A DNA stretch of 64,000 bases from Archivesica marissinica (taxonomy: Eukaryota > Mollusca > Bivalvia > Venerida > Vesicomyidae), in the NCBI GenBank assembly GCA_014843695.1, contig CM026397.1, positions 37,955,952-38,019,951 on the forward strand, given 5' to 3'. Shown in pieces: positions 34,601-43,000 of this stretch. The translations under genes were made by a program, and so were the position numbers. The notes beneath the pieces are model-generated. The model worked only from the letters and a program-made list of their open reading frames with translations, was not told where the DNA came from and searched no databases. How positions within the stretch are numbered: the first letter of the stretch is position 1; every line of letters starts with the position of its first letter.

Positions 34601-37489
34601 ACAAGACGTTTCAATGATCAAGCTGCTAATGTGTTTGCGGTCAATGAGTGGACAAACATAATGTATTATTAATTCTAAAAATGACACGGCATTTTGTCTG
34701 TGACCGCTCTTTCCAGGTGACCGCTAGTGCAGTTTGTAGGCAAAGTAGGAAATTACCGTTGTTAAATCTGCAATAAAACATGGGCTTAGCGTGACTACAT
34801 TTTTGTAGTTTTGTGACATTATTAAAAAATGTGCAGGTATCTAAAAAGTAACACCACCTATTTGTGCGCTTTTTAAATAGTTTTTAGTCATGTTAGAATC
34901 ACAATAATATTTGTATTTGCATTCTTTATTGTCAAATAAAAACATGTTTTGTCGTTTGAGTGCCGGCATGAACCACTTAGGACTATGGCATGCATGGTTA
35001 ATTCCTACGTGCCAGAACTCGAAAATTAGCCAATAAACAAAGGAAAGACAAATATTATTTCTTAATTTAATCAGTAGACGGAAATGGATTAGAATGAAAG
35101 AAAAACGTATATAAGTATACTAATTAGTTTATTAAAATTTACATTAGCTTGATTGCAAAACAAGTTTTTACAACGTTAGATTGAGACATCATTCCTGATG
35201 AAATCCATCCCAATGAGGGAGAGAGAAGAGGCAATGTGGAATTTAATTACCTTGCCTAAGGGCACAATTGTAATGGTTACAGACCAAACTCCGGACCTTT
35301 CGCACATGAAGCAAATGCGCTATCACGACTGTATTTATTGGTGATGCACGCAGGTAACGGCGATGATATGAGATGTTGCTAAATCTTGAAAATAAAAAGT
35401 TTTATCAGGGCTTGTCCGAGATCAGAATTGTTGGGGTGTGTGAGAAATCACGCGATTATGCCCTTAACTGGTATCATTATATAAATTTCAACAAAATATG
35501 GTTAACTCACCCATTTACTTTTATTCATTTATGCTTGAAATCATTAGCCGCGATTTCTTTTCAATACACACTTGCCTACAAAACAAGTTTTTTACCACCA
35601 GGTTATGGCCTCAAAGTCGTTTCCCATCTTATAAGTGAGCGCTATAATTGTTTTTTTAAAAATGTGTTGAATGGTATTCATAATTACATTTTAGAAAAGA
35701 AATCTGACACTGAAGATTTCTTCAACTTAGTTTATACAAAAAGAAATGGGGTCTGTTGGTTTGATTGTGTTTTTTACTCATGGGCACAGAAAAAACCGGG
35801 TTGATCGGGAAACCGTAAACACAGGTTGATTTTTTTGGCCTAAGCAATTGGCACACTGTACAACATACTCAATAAGCAATACCTATGGGAATTGGTAACA
35901 ACGTAGAACGATGGCTATATGTGTTGTATGGCATTTATGTGGAGTAAACTAATGGGTAAATAGTGAAAATTGGTTTGATGTCTATATCAACAGTCCATGG
36001 ACAGAACCAAGTGTCACAGAGACACTGTGGAGATACACCTATTCCAGGAACTAGGCATCACCAGATATGTGACTAGATAAAAAAGGTCATCCTCGGGTGA
36101 TCTAAAGGTCATCCCTGTGTGACTAGATATAAAGGTCATCCCTGTGTGACTAGATATAAAGGTCATTCTTGTGCGATATAAGTTCATCCTCATGTGACTA
36201 GACCTCACAACTAGATGTAAAGGTCGTCCTCGTTCGTTATAGAATTCATCCTCGTGCGACTAAATATAGAGGTCATCCTCGTGTGACTGTATATAAAGAC
36301 CATCCTCGAGAAGCTGACATTTATGAAGTAAATTCCGAGGTTAAGATCAGTTTTCGTGAAATATGAAAGACTACCAGACACATTGTGAGCCAGTCCGTCA
36401 ATTTTGATGAAGTGGGTTCATTGATATGTAATCTAGAGATATAGATCTGTATATGTAGCCCCAACGGCTAAAGATATTGGTCTGTATCTCTAGCCACTAC
36501 TTTGAATAAAAAAAACAGCAATGGTTACTTCAGTGTATAGTGTAATTAGGCATGGGTAGAACATCAGCTCGGTTTCTGGTTATATACGTTGCAGCGTAAG
36601 CACAACGGATAGCTCAGTTGGTTGAGATTAGTGTTCAGGAGGTTGTGGGTTTCGAGCCCCAATTTTAGTCATTAATGTACTTTTCCACTCTTTCTTGATC
36701 GGTCACTACACTTAATGGCAACAAGGATATCTGGTAGGTGTGGGCTAGGAGTGTGGCTCATAAAGAACAAGAGTGTTGTAGTGTATTTCGGCGTAGAACA
36801 GCGGCCCGGCTAGCTCAGTTGGTAGAACTGTCCGACTAGTGTTTGGGAGGTTGTGGGTTCTAGTCCCAAGTCGGGTCACTAACTTTTCCGCTCTTTCTTT
36901 GCTTGGTCACTTTAATGGCGCCGAAGATGAGATGGGCAAAGGTGTAGGGGTGCGGCTAAAGGGATCGGAGTGTGGCTCCTAAAGAATAAAAGTGGGCAGA
37001 GTGTAGTGTATTTCGGTGTGGGTAGAACAGTGGCTCCGCTAGCTCATTTGGTAGAGCTGTCCGACTAGTGTTCGGGAGGTCGTGGGTTCGAGTCCCACGT
37101 CGGATCACTAACTTTTCCGCTCTTTCTTTGCTTGGTCCCTTGTAGAATGTTGTGTATTTCGGCGTGGGCAGACAATCGAACTGGCTAGCTCCATTGATTG
37201 GTGTGTTCGTGAGGTCGAGGGTTCCAGTCCAACGTCAGATCAATAACTTCCGTTCATTCTTCATGCAGCCTGCAGGTGCTTGGGCCATCAAATTTCAATC
37301 CAGATTTCACACACAAATACGATAGATACTATCTGGCAACGATTAGTTCAAGTATTTCTTAAAGTGTCGTGACAAATCAATTCATTGTAGCAACTATGAC
37401 GACGAATACGAGTGACTTATTTCCGTACTAGTGTAAAACAAACTCTAAGTAACAGTAAACAAACCCGAGTCAGCTTTCTTGTCCGCCAT
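19021..37489 (-). CDS. AGBL4: Cytosolic carboxypeptidase 6 (AGBL4), 5' eight exons
   Basis: Metallocarboxypeptidase of the M14 cytosolic carboxypeptidase (Nna1-like) group; family members remove glutamates from tubulin side chains and tails and from other proteins. Eight exons (37489-37465, 32240-32115, 31209-31085, 28850-28756, 27356-27140, 25702-25573, 23053-22939, 19132-19021) total 945 nt, 315 codons, with consistent phases at every junction. In order they read [107 protein letters not shown]. These match CCP6 rather than CCP1-5 ([20 protein letters not shown]). HPGE supplies the first zinc His and Glu. The third zinc ligand (the IDIHAHS region) and the rest of the ~500-residue protein are not in the window. 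No frameshift or stop was seen in these exons. Confidence 0.95.
19338..19739. mobile_element. TTAA-flanked MITE family M
   Basis: Left end TTAAAGCGACACTACATCG and right end CGATATATTGTCGCTTTAA form an 11-bp perfect inverted terminus with a further diverged match inward, both with TTAA. Single copy here; no coding frame. The flanks at 19140-19337 and 19740-20230 show no gene. Confidence 0.6.
20240..20500. repeat. Dispersed repeat with 'CCAAGTTTGATGAA' motifs
   Basis: AAAGGTCACGGTAACCACGG, ACCAAGTTTGATGAACATGG and AAAGGTCAGCGTGACCTTG. Similar wording (ACCAAGTTTG, GGTCATCTACTGACCA, GACCTTTGATCCCAAG) occurs at 32.9-33.3 and 33.8-34.4 kb, so it looks like an old interspersed repeat. Its open frame is unlikely to be a gene. 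Confidence 0.4.
20503..21040 (+). repeat. SINE family C copy split by SINE D
   Basis: tRNA-like head GGTGGCTAACACGTTGG with GCAGGTTCAATCCCC, then CCCTAATAAAATTAACAG, GGTGCTTTACACTGTGC, ACGTAAAAGAACCAGAGG and tail TAGCGACGATAAATAAACG. It is interrupted at 20749-21006 by a family D element. Confidence 0.9.
20749..21006 (-). repeat. SINE family D copy nested in SINE C
   Basis: Family D element with the 12-bp target duplication GTAGCGACGATA at 20737-20748 and 21007-21018, both within the C tail. A GGGGGGGG run near its left end replaces the usual GGG. Confidence 0.93.
21041..21564. other. AGBL4 intron 7 sequence, nothing recognised
   Basis: AT-rich intronic DNA between SINE C and MITE E; no exon or repeat family identified. 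Confidence 0.4.
21565..21805 (+). mobile_element. TTAA-flanked MITE family E, copy 2
   Basis: TTAACCCTTTAAACACCACA to TTGGTGTTGAATGGGTTAA, with the central hairpin GATGAGCCGGCTCGTGACG / AGCCGTCTCATC at about 21605-21665. Non-autonomous. Confidence 0.9.
21856..22237. mobile_element. MITE family G, better preserved copy
   Basis: Inverted ends TACCGTACATACTCGACTAT and CTTATAGGTGAGTAAGTA then CGGTA. The left end has a triplication of CGACTATAAGACGATCT. The interior shares GTGTATAAGACGGGTT and AAATGGAAACCACTGAGAAG with the 5.9-6.6 kb copy. Confidence 0.75.
22238..22938. other. AGBL4 intron 7 sequence
   Basis: No gene. Short repeats of GTTAAATTCACAGGTTGTG and GTCAAAGTCGG at 22302-22380; otherwise nothing recognised. 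Confidence 0.4.
22939..23053 (-). CDS. AGBL4: AGBL4 exon 7
   Basis: Acceptor GTTGCAG|GG, donor CTACAG|GTATGT. Encodes [17 protein letters not shown], then [18 protein letters not shown] and NY, the very conserved VPMLNPDGV segment of the catalytic domain. 115 nt, ends two bases into the Arg codon. Confidence 0.96.
23110..23290. repeat. Possible MITE K (GATCAGG hairpin repeat)
   Basis: CTGATCAGGCTCTATGCTGC and CATAGATCCTGATCAGATG form internal inverted repeats, ending GCAAGCAAAGGGTTAA. A diverged relative in the opposite sense is at 48240-48400 (GTCTGATCAGGATCTCTG, GTAAGGGTTAA). Boundaries uncertain. Confidence 0.4.
23519..23631 (-). repeat. SINE family D copy, 5'-truncated
   Basis: Retains the 3' half of family D (TTATATTTCGGGTTTTACGC to GGTTAACCAG on the plus strand). 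The tRNA-like head is missing, as expected for incomplete reverse transcription of a minus-oriented copy. Short possible target duplications ACTTAT/ACTTAC. Confidence 0.8.
23738..23982 (+). repeat. SINE family A copy
   Basis: tRNA-like head CGATTAGCGCAGTGGTTAG, B-box-like GGGTTCAATCC, conserved central box GGTGGGTTTTCTCCGGGTAC and TCCGGTTTCC, tail GAGCGATTAATATAAG and AAATAAATAAAG. Target duplication AACAGGGTGC at 23728-23737 and 23983-23992. Confidence 0.93.
24099..24324 (-). repeat. SINE family B copy (inverted)
   Basis: Reverse complement of the 5.57-kb copy: GAGCTCGATTGCGAAACAAG, GAGACCTCATTCCTGATGG, GGGCGCGAACTCCGGACC and GCTATCATGACTT. Confidence 0.9.
24630..24930 (-). repeat. SINE family C copy with target duplication
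   Basis: Full inverted C element (TTTTACGTTTATCTATAGTC, TTGCCCATATGAGCGACG, GGGGATCGAACTTGCGATCC). Flanked by CGTAGTGTTG at 24620-24629 and 24931-24940. Confidence 0.93.
25044..25297 (+). repeat. SINE family A copy
   Basis: TGTCCGATTAGCGCAGTGG, CCGGGTTCGATCCTCGGACC, GGTGGGTTTTCTCCGGGTAC, tail AAATAAATAAAGTTTAA. Target duplication GCTTGTTT at 25036-25043 and 25298-25305. Confidence 0.92.
25573..25702 (-). CDS. AGBL4: AGBL4 exon 6 (zinc-binding HPGE exon)
   Basis: Acceptor TTCACAG|CAA, donor TCAAG|GTAAGA. Encodes [16 protein letters not shown], then [19 protein letters not shown]. The H-P-G-E zinc-binding segment of M14 carboxypeptidases is at 25598-25609. 130 nt, ends one base into the Gly codon of CQG. 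Confidence 0.96.
25805..25932. repeat. Three-copy ~43-bp tandem repeat
   Basis: ATCTTAAAATGTACCCATC followed by AGGTAAGGGAGGGTCACAAT, three times, the last truncated. It lies in AGBL4 intron 5, just upstream of exon 6 in transcript order. Confidence 0.9.
25933..26367. other. AGBL4 intron 5 sequence, nothing recognised
   Basis: AT-rich; no exon or RNA gene seen. Confidence 0.4.
26368..26510 (-). repeat. SINE family D copy, old and degenerate
   Basis: Retains AAGAAACTGCCAACTTTTTC, GGTCGAACCCGTGACCATC and GTAACCACTCGACTAC but with many changes, an internal loss and no 3' part. Same orientation as the other D copies. Confidence 0.8.
26701..27130. mobile_element. MITE family I, TA-flanked
   Basis: Left end TAATGAAACCCCTCTAATTT and right end GGTTTAGAGGGGTTTCACTG then TA form inverted termini of at least 15 bp with TA at both outer edges, a Tc1/mariner/pogo-like pattern. 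The interior has further CCTCTAAACCGAAAACCC repeats. No transposase frame. Its right edge is nine bases from the exon 5 splice donor of AGBL4. Confidence 0.7.
27140..27356 (-). CDS. AGBL4: AGBL4 exon 5
   Basis: Acceptor TTTCAG|GG, donor CAGTG|GTAAAC. Completes the Trp codon, then [51 protein letters not shown]. 217 nt, ends in phase 0. A MITE terminus lies only nine bases into the following intron. Confidence 0.95.
27534..28128. repeat. 22-bp minisatellite in AGBL4 intron 4
   Basis: About 27 units of 22 bp (ACAGAACATATACGTAATCC plus AT), alternating ACAG/ACTG and ATCC/ATTC. Each unit contains the palindrome TACGTA. Less regular relatives extend left to about 27470. All minus-strand frames are open by accident of the unit. 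Confidence 0.96.
28430..28595 (+). repeat. Fragment related to SINE B, variant head
   Basis: GGTGTCCACGTCGTAATTG, GTGAGTTCGACCATGG, then ATTGCCGTGCCTCCACCTC and ATGGAGATGGATTCCA. It resembles the 56.46-kb variant of family B more than the standard form; the 3' part is lost into the CCAG repeat. Confidence 0.5.
28604..28662. repeat. (CCAG)n tetranucleotide repeat
   Basis: About 14 copies of CCAG in a row within AGBL4 intron 4. Confidence 0.97.
28756..28850 (-). CDS. AGBL4: AGBL4 exon 4
   Basis: Acceptor TTTCAG|AG, donor AAATG|GTAAGT. Encodes [17 protein letters not shown] and [14 protein letters not shown] plus two bases of Trp. 95 nt. Strongly CCP6-like. Confidence 0.95.
29264..29700 (+). 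repeat. SINE family B copy split by SINE D
   Basis: GGAAGTCGTGATAGCGTAG, CCCTTAGGCAAGGCATTTAA and GCGATGGATTCCATCAGG are followed after a 256-bp insertion by ATGAGGTCTCAAGAGTG and ATTAATATAAGTTG. Lacks part of the tRNA-like head. Confidence 0.9.
29386..29641 (-). repeat. SINE family D copy nested in SINE B
   Basis: Family D element with the 14-bp target duplication CCATCAGGAATGAG at 29372-29385 and 29642-29655. Confidence 0.95.
29701..29872 (-). repeat. tRNA-like SINE fragment of another family
   Basis: On the minus strand it begins GAAGCCTTCGTGGCTGAATG then GTTCAGGTCGTTGAC and, further in, GTTGTAGGTCCGAATCTC, which has the spacing of A and B boxes of a tRNA-Leu/Ser-like head. No second copy in this window. 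Confidence 0.45.
29950..31015. repeat. Compound 39/20-bp and ~38-bp minisatellite
   Basis: Main unit TGCCCTGGCGCATTGCAAGG then TGACCAAGGTATTGCCAAG (39 bp), alternating in places with the 20-bp spacer TGCCTTGAGGTGCTGCCAAG. From about 30780 it passes into a GGGGTCATAGTGCTGCC / AGCTGTCAAGGTGGTG unit. Lies in AGBL4 intron 3. The 250-290-codon minus-strand frames are artefacts. Confidence 0.95.
31085..31209 (-). CDS. AGBL4: AGBL4 exon 3
   Basis: Acceptor CTTCAG|GG, donor ATCAG|GTAATT. Encodes [32 protein letters not shown] and TVENVKADQ, part of the N-terminal CCP domain. 125 nt, ends in phase 0. Confidence 0.95.
31461..31690 (-). repeat. SINE family B copy (inverted)
   Basis: TTAGCTCGATTGCAAAACAA, GAGACCTCATTTCTGATGG, GAGCGAACTCCTGGGCC; preceded by an AAATAAATAAAT tail at 31422-31447. 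Confidence 0.88.
32115..32240 (-). CDS. AGBL4: AGBL4 exon 2
   Basis: Acceptor TTTTAG|GG, donor TGTG|GTAAAT. Encodes an acidic start (SESDSTDE), then [13 protein letters not shown] and [13 protein letters not shown]. 126 nt; ends after the first base of the Gly codon of the (E)G-N-L-G-R-V-D segment. Confidence 0.93.
32405..32770. repeat. Three-copy ~120-bp tandem repeat
   Basis: ATCTCTATGTAGTCCCAGTA, ATATCTATGGAGGTGGGATA, GATAGCTAAATGG and TATAATAGTATATTAAC repeat three times with small changes, in AGBL4 intron 1. Confidence 0.92.
32790..33940. other. AGBL4 intron 1 sequence with old dispersed repeats
   Basis: Contains GACCTTTGATCCCAAGTC, AGGGGTCATCTACTGACC and similar segments shared loosely with 20.25-20.5 kb and 34.24-34.45 kb. 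Two overlapping plus-strand frames near 33.29-33.61 kb have no recognisable domain and are not called. Confidence 0.4.
33944..34236 (+). repeat. SINE family C copy with target duplication
   Basis: CCCAGTGGTAACATGCTG, GCAGGTTTGATCCCC, GGTGCTTTACACTGTGCACG, TAGCGACGATAAATAAACG. Flanked by ATCAATAATGC at 33933-33943 and 34237-34247. Confidence 0.93.
34500..35130. other. AGBL4 intron 1 sequence, nothing recognised
   Basis: Includes a 'GTGACCGCTCTTTCCAGGTG' stretch near 34700 but no supported gene or repeat family. Confidence 0.4.
35138..35332 (-). repeat. SINE family B copy (inverted)
   Basis: TTAGCTTGATTGCAAAACAA, CATCATTCCTGATGAAATCC, CTTGCCTAAGGGCACAATTG, GCTATCACGACT. Confidence 0.88.
35515..35565. 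repeat. Dispersed repeat J, copy 1
   Basis: ATTTATGCTTGAAATCATTA followed by GCCGCGATTTCT matches ATTTATGCTTGAAATCATTA, GTCGCTATTTCT at 39656-39700. Element boundaries not determined. Confidence 0.45.
36060..36305. repeat. ~25-bp degenerate tandem repeat
   Basis: About ten diverged units containing GTGACTAGATATAAAGG and TCATCCTCG/TCATCCCTG, in AGBL4 intron 1. Confidence 0.85.
36595..37265 (+). repeat. Tandem cluster of four tRNA-like units
   Basis: Four units begin near 36600, 36797, 37030 and 37170. Each has an A-box-like TAGCTCAGTTGG or variant and a B-box-like GGTTCGAGTCCCA or variant, and units 2 and 3 share the trailer TTTTCCGCTCTTTCTTTGC. In unit 2 the acceptor arms GCCCGGC and GTCGGGT pair; the anticodon-loop position reads AGT (threonine-like) in units 2 and 3. 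Unit 3 has a perfect T stem but poor acceptor pairing, and unit 4 is badly decayed. Probably tRNA-derived repeat monomers or tRNA pseudogenes, not a working tRNA cluster. Confidence 0.6.
37465..37489 (-). CDS. AGBL4: AGBL4 exon 1 coding part (MADKKADS...)
   Basis: Minus-strand ATGGCGGACAAGAAAGCTG in a good initiation context (AAACATGG), followed by CTCGG|GTTTGT. It contributes eight codons plus one base, exactly the phase needed by the next exon (G|GG AGT GAA). The donor GTTTGT is weak, so this is a phase-supported prediction rather than certain. The following intron is about 5.2 kb. Confidence 0.6.
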
Positions 37490-39838
37490 GTTTGGTTTCC
37501 TATAAACATTGAATGGTTTACAATCTAGTGCGTCTGTGTAATCAAGCGCTTATTAACTGTGAAGATGAAAAACAGCAACCAGACTATTTTGTGTTTGCTC
37601 ATCTATTAAAACTCTGTTACTTGTTTTCGGGGAAATGTGTTTGATAGCTAATTTTATTGGTTAACTTACCATTCTGCCTAGAAATCCACCATTTAAATCT
37701 TGACAACTGCGTTATTTTATTTAATTGTCAATGTGTTTAAATTCCGCGCCATTACAAAGCCGAAATGTGAAATTCATTCCTATTAGTGTTGGGCGACTAA
37801 TATAGTCCGCATATATTATCAATATAATATAGGTAATGGTCTACTGTTCTGTATAAAAATTAAAAGAAAATATGCAAATACATGTTATTACTTGATAAAA
37901 TAAAACAATATGTCGAAATAGTTACGTTTATATTAAATGTGTCTCAAAATTCGACGAGATTAAGCCGCACTCAGGATCCGCAATTTGCATATTCATGAGG
38001 TATTTTGATTCAGATGGCAATGTATTGATTAATTTTGTTAGCCTTAGCTAGCTTTATTACTCCTTTCAATTGTTTTATGTTATCCCTCCTCTATGCAGTA
38101 TTATTGAGTCATTGGTTTAGTTCCAGGTTCTTTATATAGCGTTTCTTTTTTATTGAGTTTGTATAGAGAAGTTCTTAACAAAATTATTTTTTGTTTACAA
38201 GGGTCACACGCCATTTTCTTTCGTTCCATATTTTTCCTGAAAGTCTGCTATCCTTTCATTTTCATCTTAAAAGTTATATTCTATCGGAGGAATAATTTTG
38301 ACTAAACAGCCGGTAAGTTTATCATATCTGTTGTAAAGTGTTGTACAATACTTTACCATTTACGAGAACTTTTCGACTGTCCTTGCACGACCCGGCCGTC
38401 GAACGTTGCACATTTGCATAAATATCACTCAGTCTAAGGTCCGAGTGGACCCAACGCGTGGTCAATCAACCCACAGTACAGTAATGGTGTCATGTATATC
38501 TACACTGTCGTGAATGCAACCTCATGGCCGTATTTTGTGCCAAGTTGGTGACATGATAATTCCGATTTCATGTCAGGACAAGATTTATAGTTAAAATTTA
38601 TTTAATCTCATTGTATCTATCTGAATAATATATACTGATTAGCCTCCATTTCGGGTTTTCATAGCTGGTTAGCAGTATTGTTAATGTGGTCGTGACTCCA
38701 GTAGTGATACTGATGCTGGAACGCAAGCCGTGACCGTGACGGGTTTGTACAATATTACAGCGCTCCAGACTGAACACGCCGAACTGTCGGCTAATCATAG
38801 ATCCTGTCCGTCATCGATTACAACTATTCATAAGTTTTCATGTGGCAACAATGAGAAACATCAGTCAGTTACTGACCCTGGATTCTTCCTAAGAGTATAT
38901 ATAGGTCCCCTTAAATGTTTTTATTGTTTCCTTTGCACAACATGCTATTAGTGTACATCCACTTTCTCATCTAAATGTGATTAAATTACTATGTGTCGAC
39001 AGATATCCTACAGTTTATCCTATGGATGCTTTACTGTAAATATTCATTATCAATTAATTGACATGAATTTTTAAAAAAATCATACTGCAGCTTCTGGTTT
39101 TGGAACAACAATAAAAACAAAGGATTCCAACTAAAAGAACAATACACATATGTGTTTTTTTACGTTTATTTAGCTTCTGTTCTTTTATTTACACGATCAG
39201 TGTTGGGCTTTGCTTGTCATGCAGGACAAGTCATACACTGTACAAACTGTGTGACAATTTAATTAATATAAAAGAAAATAAAGTAAAAGTTTGTTTGCAT
39301 TCTAAAAAGGTGCTAGAATTCGGATGACGAAGTACCATCAATAATCTAGGAAAACCCCAATCTCCCAGTAGGCATATACAGTCAAATCTGAGCTATGAGT
39401 AAACTTATATAGATATGTGCCCTAACATGGCGGCTGACTGCAGTGAACTGGACTTGAGCGCTGGACATTGTAATTAGAAAATTACCTTTTTTCATTCTCC
39501 TACGATCACAATCTCTCTCCTCCCTCATCGCCTCTCTCTGTCGCCCTCCCTATCTCATACGTCTTTCTTTATCTTATTCTTTATTATTTTGTTTTTATAA
39601 TTATACAATATGTACTTTTTTCATAAATAGGAATTTGAGAAAAAATTCGCTATATTTCATTATTTATGCTTGAAATCATTAGTCGCTATTTCTCTTGAAT
39701 CACTATCTGTCGGGAAGGGCCGTAACTAATGTTGCTAGAACTTGTGGCCCGACCCGTTTGCTTTTCTATAATTTGTCATGGTTGTATTCACATGTATATA
39801 TGTAAAAAAACTAATCGAGCAATAAAATATGATTAAAC
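37490..39838. promoter_or_regulatory. Upstream region of AGBL4, intergenic
   Basis: Between the AGBL4 start and the first MITE H copy there is no supported gene. It must hold the AGBL4 5' UTR and promoter if exon 1 is right. No TATA box or other element could be assigned with confidence. Confidence 0.35.
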
Positions 39839-40019
39839 TAAAGTCAAATCTGTCTTAAGCAGCCAGCCAAGGGAATCACAGAAAGTGGCTGCTTAACACA
39901 TGTGGCTGCTTAACAGAGGTAAAATATATATAAAACAACATATTGGGAATCTGGAAACTGGCTGCTTAATACAGGTTGGCTGCTTAATAGAGGTGACCAC
40001 TAACACAGGTTTGACTGTA
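39839..40019. mobile_element. MITE family H, copy 1
   Basis: Begins AAGTCAAATCTGTCTTAAGC and ends ACACAGGTTTGACTG, with outer TA dinucleotides. The interior repeats GTGGCTGCTTAACA. Second copy at 57667-57830. Confidence 0.75.
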
Positions 40020-43000
40020 GTCTCTCAGTGTGGAGAGTGGGAATTTGCCAGATAAACAAGCCCAACTTGTAGGATTCAGTATGTTTCACATCATAGATGT
40101 TTCGGTCCATATGATTATTATATTATGTATTACACATTGAATTTTTTTGTTTACCCCCCGTTTTGTTGTTTTCCTTTGACATCGACACAGACCACTGTGT
40201 TTCTAGCAGTACAGATATGATATGTGAGCTTATTTTGTTTTGCTTCAAAATGGGGAGGGGGCGTTTAAGCGGGGTATACGGTATGTCCTTTATTGCAGCA
40301 TCTGTCATGTAGTTTGATAGCAATTTGAACAATAATTATAAGTAGCTTTTCCGTAGGGATGAGTGGCATTTGCAGTTCACTAGTCCTATAGGGCAAGTAG
40401 CTTTTGAAACAATTTTCCCACCCTGACAATGTAAAGCACCAACACGAGACCCTCGGTTTAAAGGCCAATCTGACACATTTCAAATCAAATATGGACACAA
40501 GTAACATTTTGATGAATTTGTGCTTTTTGTCCTCTGTTCTATATATTTCTCTGACTGTAAAAAGTATGTTGGCATAGCCCAAACTTGGTCATGTGTTGTA
40601 CTTTGATGAATGCTTCGTTCCTCAAGAAGAAGCCATATCTGTGAAAACAATCACATAAAGGTCACCAGATCAAATTTTAAAAAACCTTGCACACACTAGA
40701 CCAAATTGTATTTCTTTTCAATTTTGTTAAGTTTGTCAACTTGAAAAGGGTTGCAAATATTGTGAAAAAAGAACTATAGGGGTTAGCTAAGCATGAAAAT
40801 TGTCTATTTTTTATACAGACAATTTTGATTGAAGTTTTGACATGTTGAAGTAACAATAATTAACCCTATGATAGTCATATTTATATTGTTTATTTGTATT
40901 TGGTGTATTTGTATATGATGCTCTCCTAGTGGTGGTAGTTATTGAATGAAATACATTAACCATGATAGTTTTTAACTGACGTAGTACTTTATATACTATT
41001 ATTTATCTTCTGTTCATTGTAGGCTCTTAAATAATGTTTAAATTTATTTTAAATTTTAGCTTAACATTTTTTTTATAAATGTAGTCAAGGCCTTATTTAT
41101 CTGTTATATAGAAACATTATATTGTGTATTATTGTACTGCAAGCAATGCTCTCTTATCTGTATATGTACGGTAGATGTTCCTTCCTCTTCTATGACAGTT
41201 ACCATGTGTGTCCAGTCTATTGTGTTATCTACTGTGGTGTAACGTCATGTAATTATGTCTGAGAGATAGTACGGGAGAATGACGTATGAGAGGTCAAATC
41301 ACTAATCCACTATTAACCCCAACGAAATCTGTTTTGCCGCCCTTTCTAATAATCTGCGGACTAGAGAAAAAGAAGTCAAGATGTACTCATCGACATTGTC
41401 TTGCAACAATCTGAATGTCGGAATGAAATAGTGTATATATCTTTGTTTAGATCTACCTCTGATCACTTAAATAAATATTCATAAGAGTATTATACAGTCG
41501 ATTCTGGTCCTCTTTTTATGTACCGTATTGATACACGGTATAAACTACGAATCTCGGATATGGGTTTGGTTTATTTATTTATTCCATGAAGACCCAGTGA
41601 CATAAATTTTATGTAGCTAATTACTAATGTTTGTTATATAATACATGTACTTATCGTTTGTTAGGTCAGTCAAATGCTATACATAGCCTACGTTTATATG
41701 TGCATGTATGCCACATGGGTCTGAGACCTTCTGGATTTAAACAAATAAAACTTCTGAAACTACGTTTTTTGATTATATATTATATATGCATACTGACTCT
41801 AAATAAGACAACAAGTCAATGGTTGTTTTGATGTCAGTCAACAGTCAATTCTTTGCAATTGCATCTCCTTTGGCCATTTCTATAGTTTTAGATTTGCGCT
41901 ATAATTGGTTATGTTACAAGTTACAGTTAGTAACCATATGCTACAAGCAATGTTGCAACAGCAGGCTAATTATTGTCTGTATTTATAAGTACATATTCAT
42001 AGTATCACTGCATGAAATATTCATATATAAAAAATAGTTAACTTCACAATATATCTTCAATTATGTGATGTAGTGTTGATCTAAGAAGGACTCGCTATGG
42101 CATTTAGTTGATAGTTATATTGGGGGGATCAAAATCGATAGACATCGGGTTCGCACAATATTATACACTTATCATTTGTTACCTCGTGATGGTTTGCAAT
42201 ATTTTCACGGAGGCGGTGTTTATCGAGAACAAAGTACTGTACGGGTGTGCTCGTGTTTCATATTGGTTTGATAACGAACATAATCTTTAACAATTGGAGT
42301 TATTTTTTACCGAACTGAAAACTATCTAACTTCATTCTCTACCGAAAATTGTTTGATTTGTGAAATTATTGGATTTCTTCTTAGCAACCAACACCTTTAA
42401 TTTATTCGATTACACGGCATGTGTAAAGTAGCGCGTGCCACTTGGCGTAACGGGACGTTTTGATTGGTTACTGCCGGCAGCTGGCAGCTACTGGGCCCTC
42501 CCACAGAACTATTGAGAGGTCACGAAGTAAATTCATTTCATCACTTGTGCTGTAGACGTTCTGTTAAGCAGTTTATTTCCTATGATTTTAAGTTTTATTT
42601 CGCCGATTAAGGCAGTGGATACACCAACCGTTCAAAATTCTTCCCTTGAATAGCATCCCGGTTGTCTACCAGAATCCGTTTGCTCAGATGCAGGTCAGTT
42701 CCATACATTTTCTCTTTCAGGTGTATACAAGTTACTGTAAAACCATTAGTAGGCATTACGCATGTTTTTGTTAGGTTTGGCGATTTTTCAATCAATAGTC
42801 GGGAGTGAGTGGAACATCTAGGGTAATGTTCGTCATATTCATATGATAAGATTCGGTTTCAGACAGTGCGGAATATTGATAAATGACATTGTATGCAGAA
42901 ATGTAAGCAGGAATTGAGAACATGGGGCTACACTGTGAATGTAACAATGTAGACTGCAAGCAGATGCCGACCTGACTACAACATAAACAGCTTACTTTCT

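Noticed and set aside
35373..35804. 143-codon plus-strand frame
   Set aside because: No domain recognised, part of it is dispersed repeat J, and it lies in an AGBL4 intron on the other strand.
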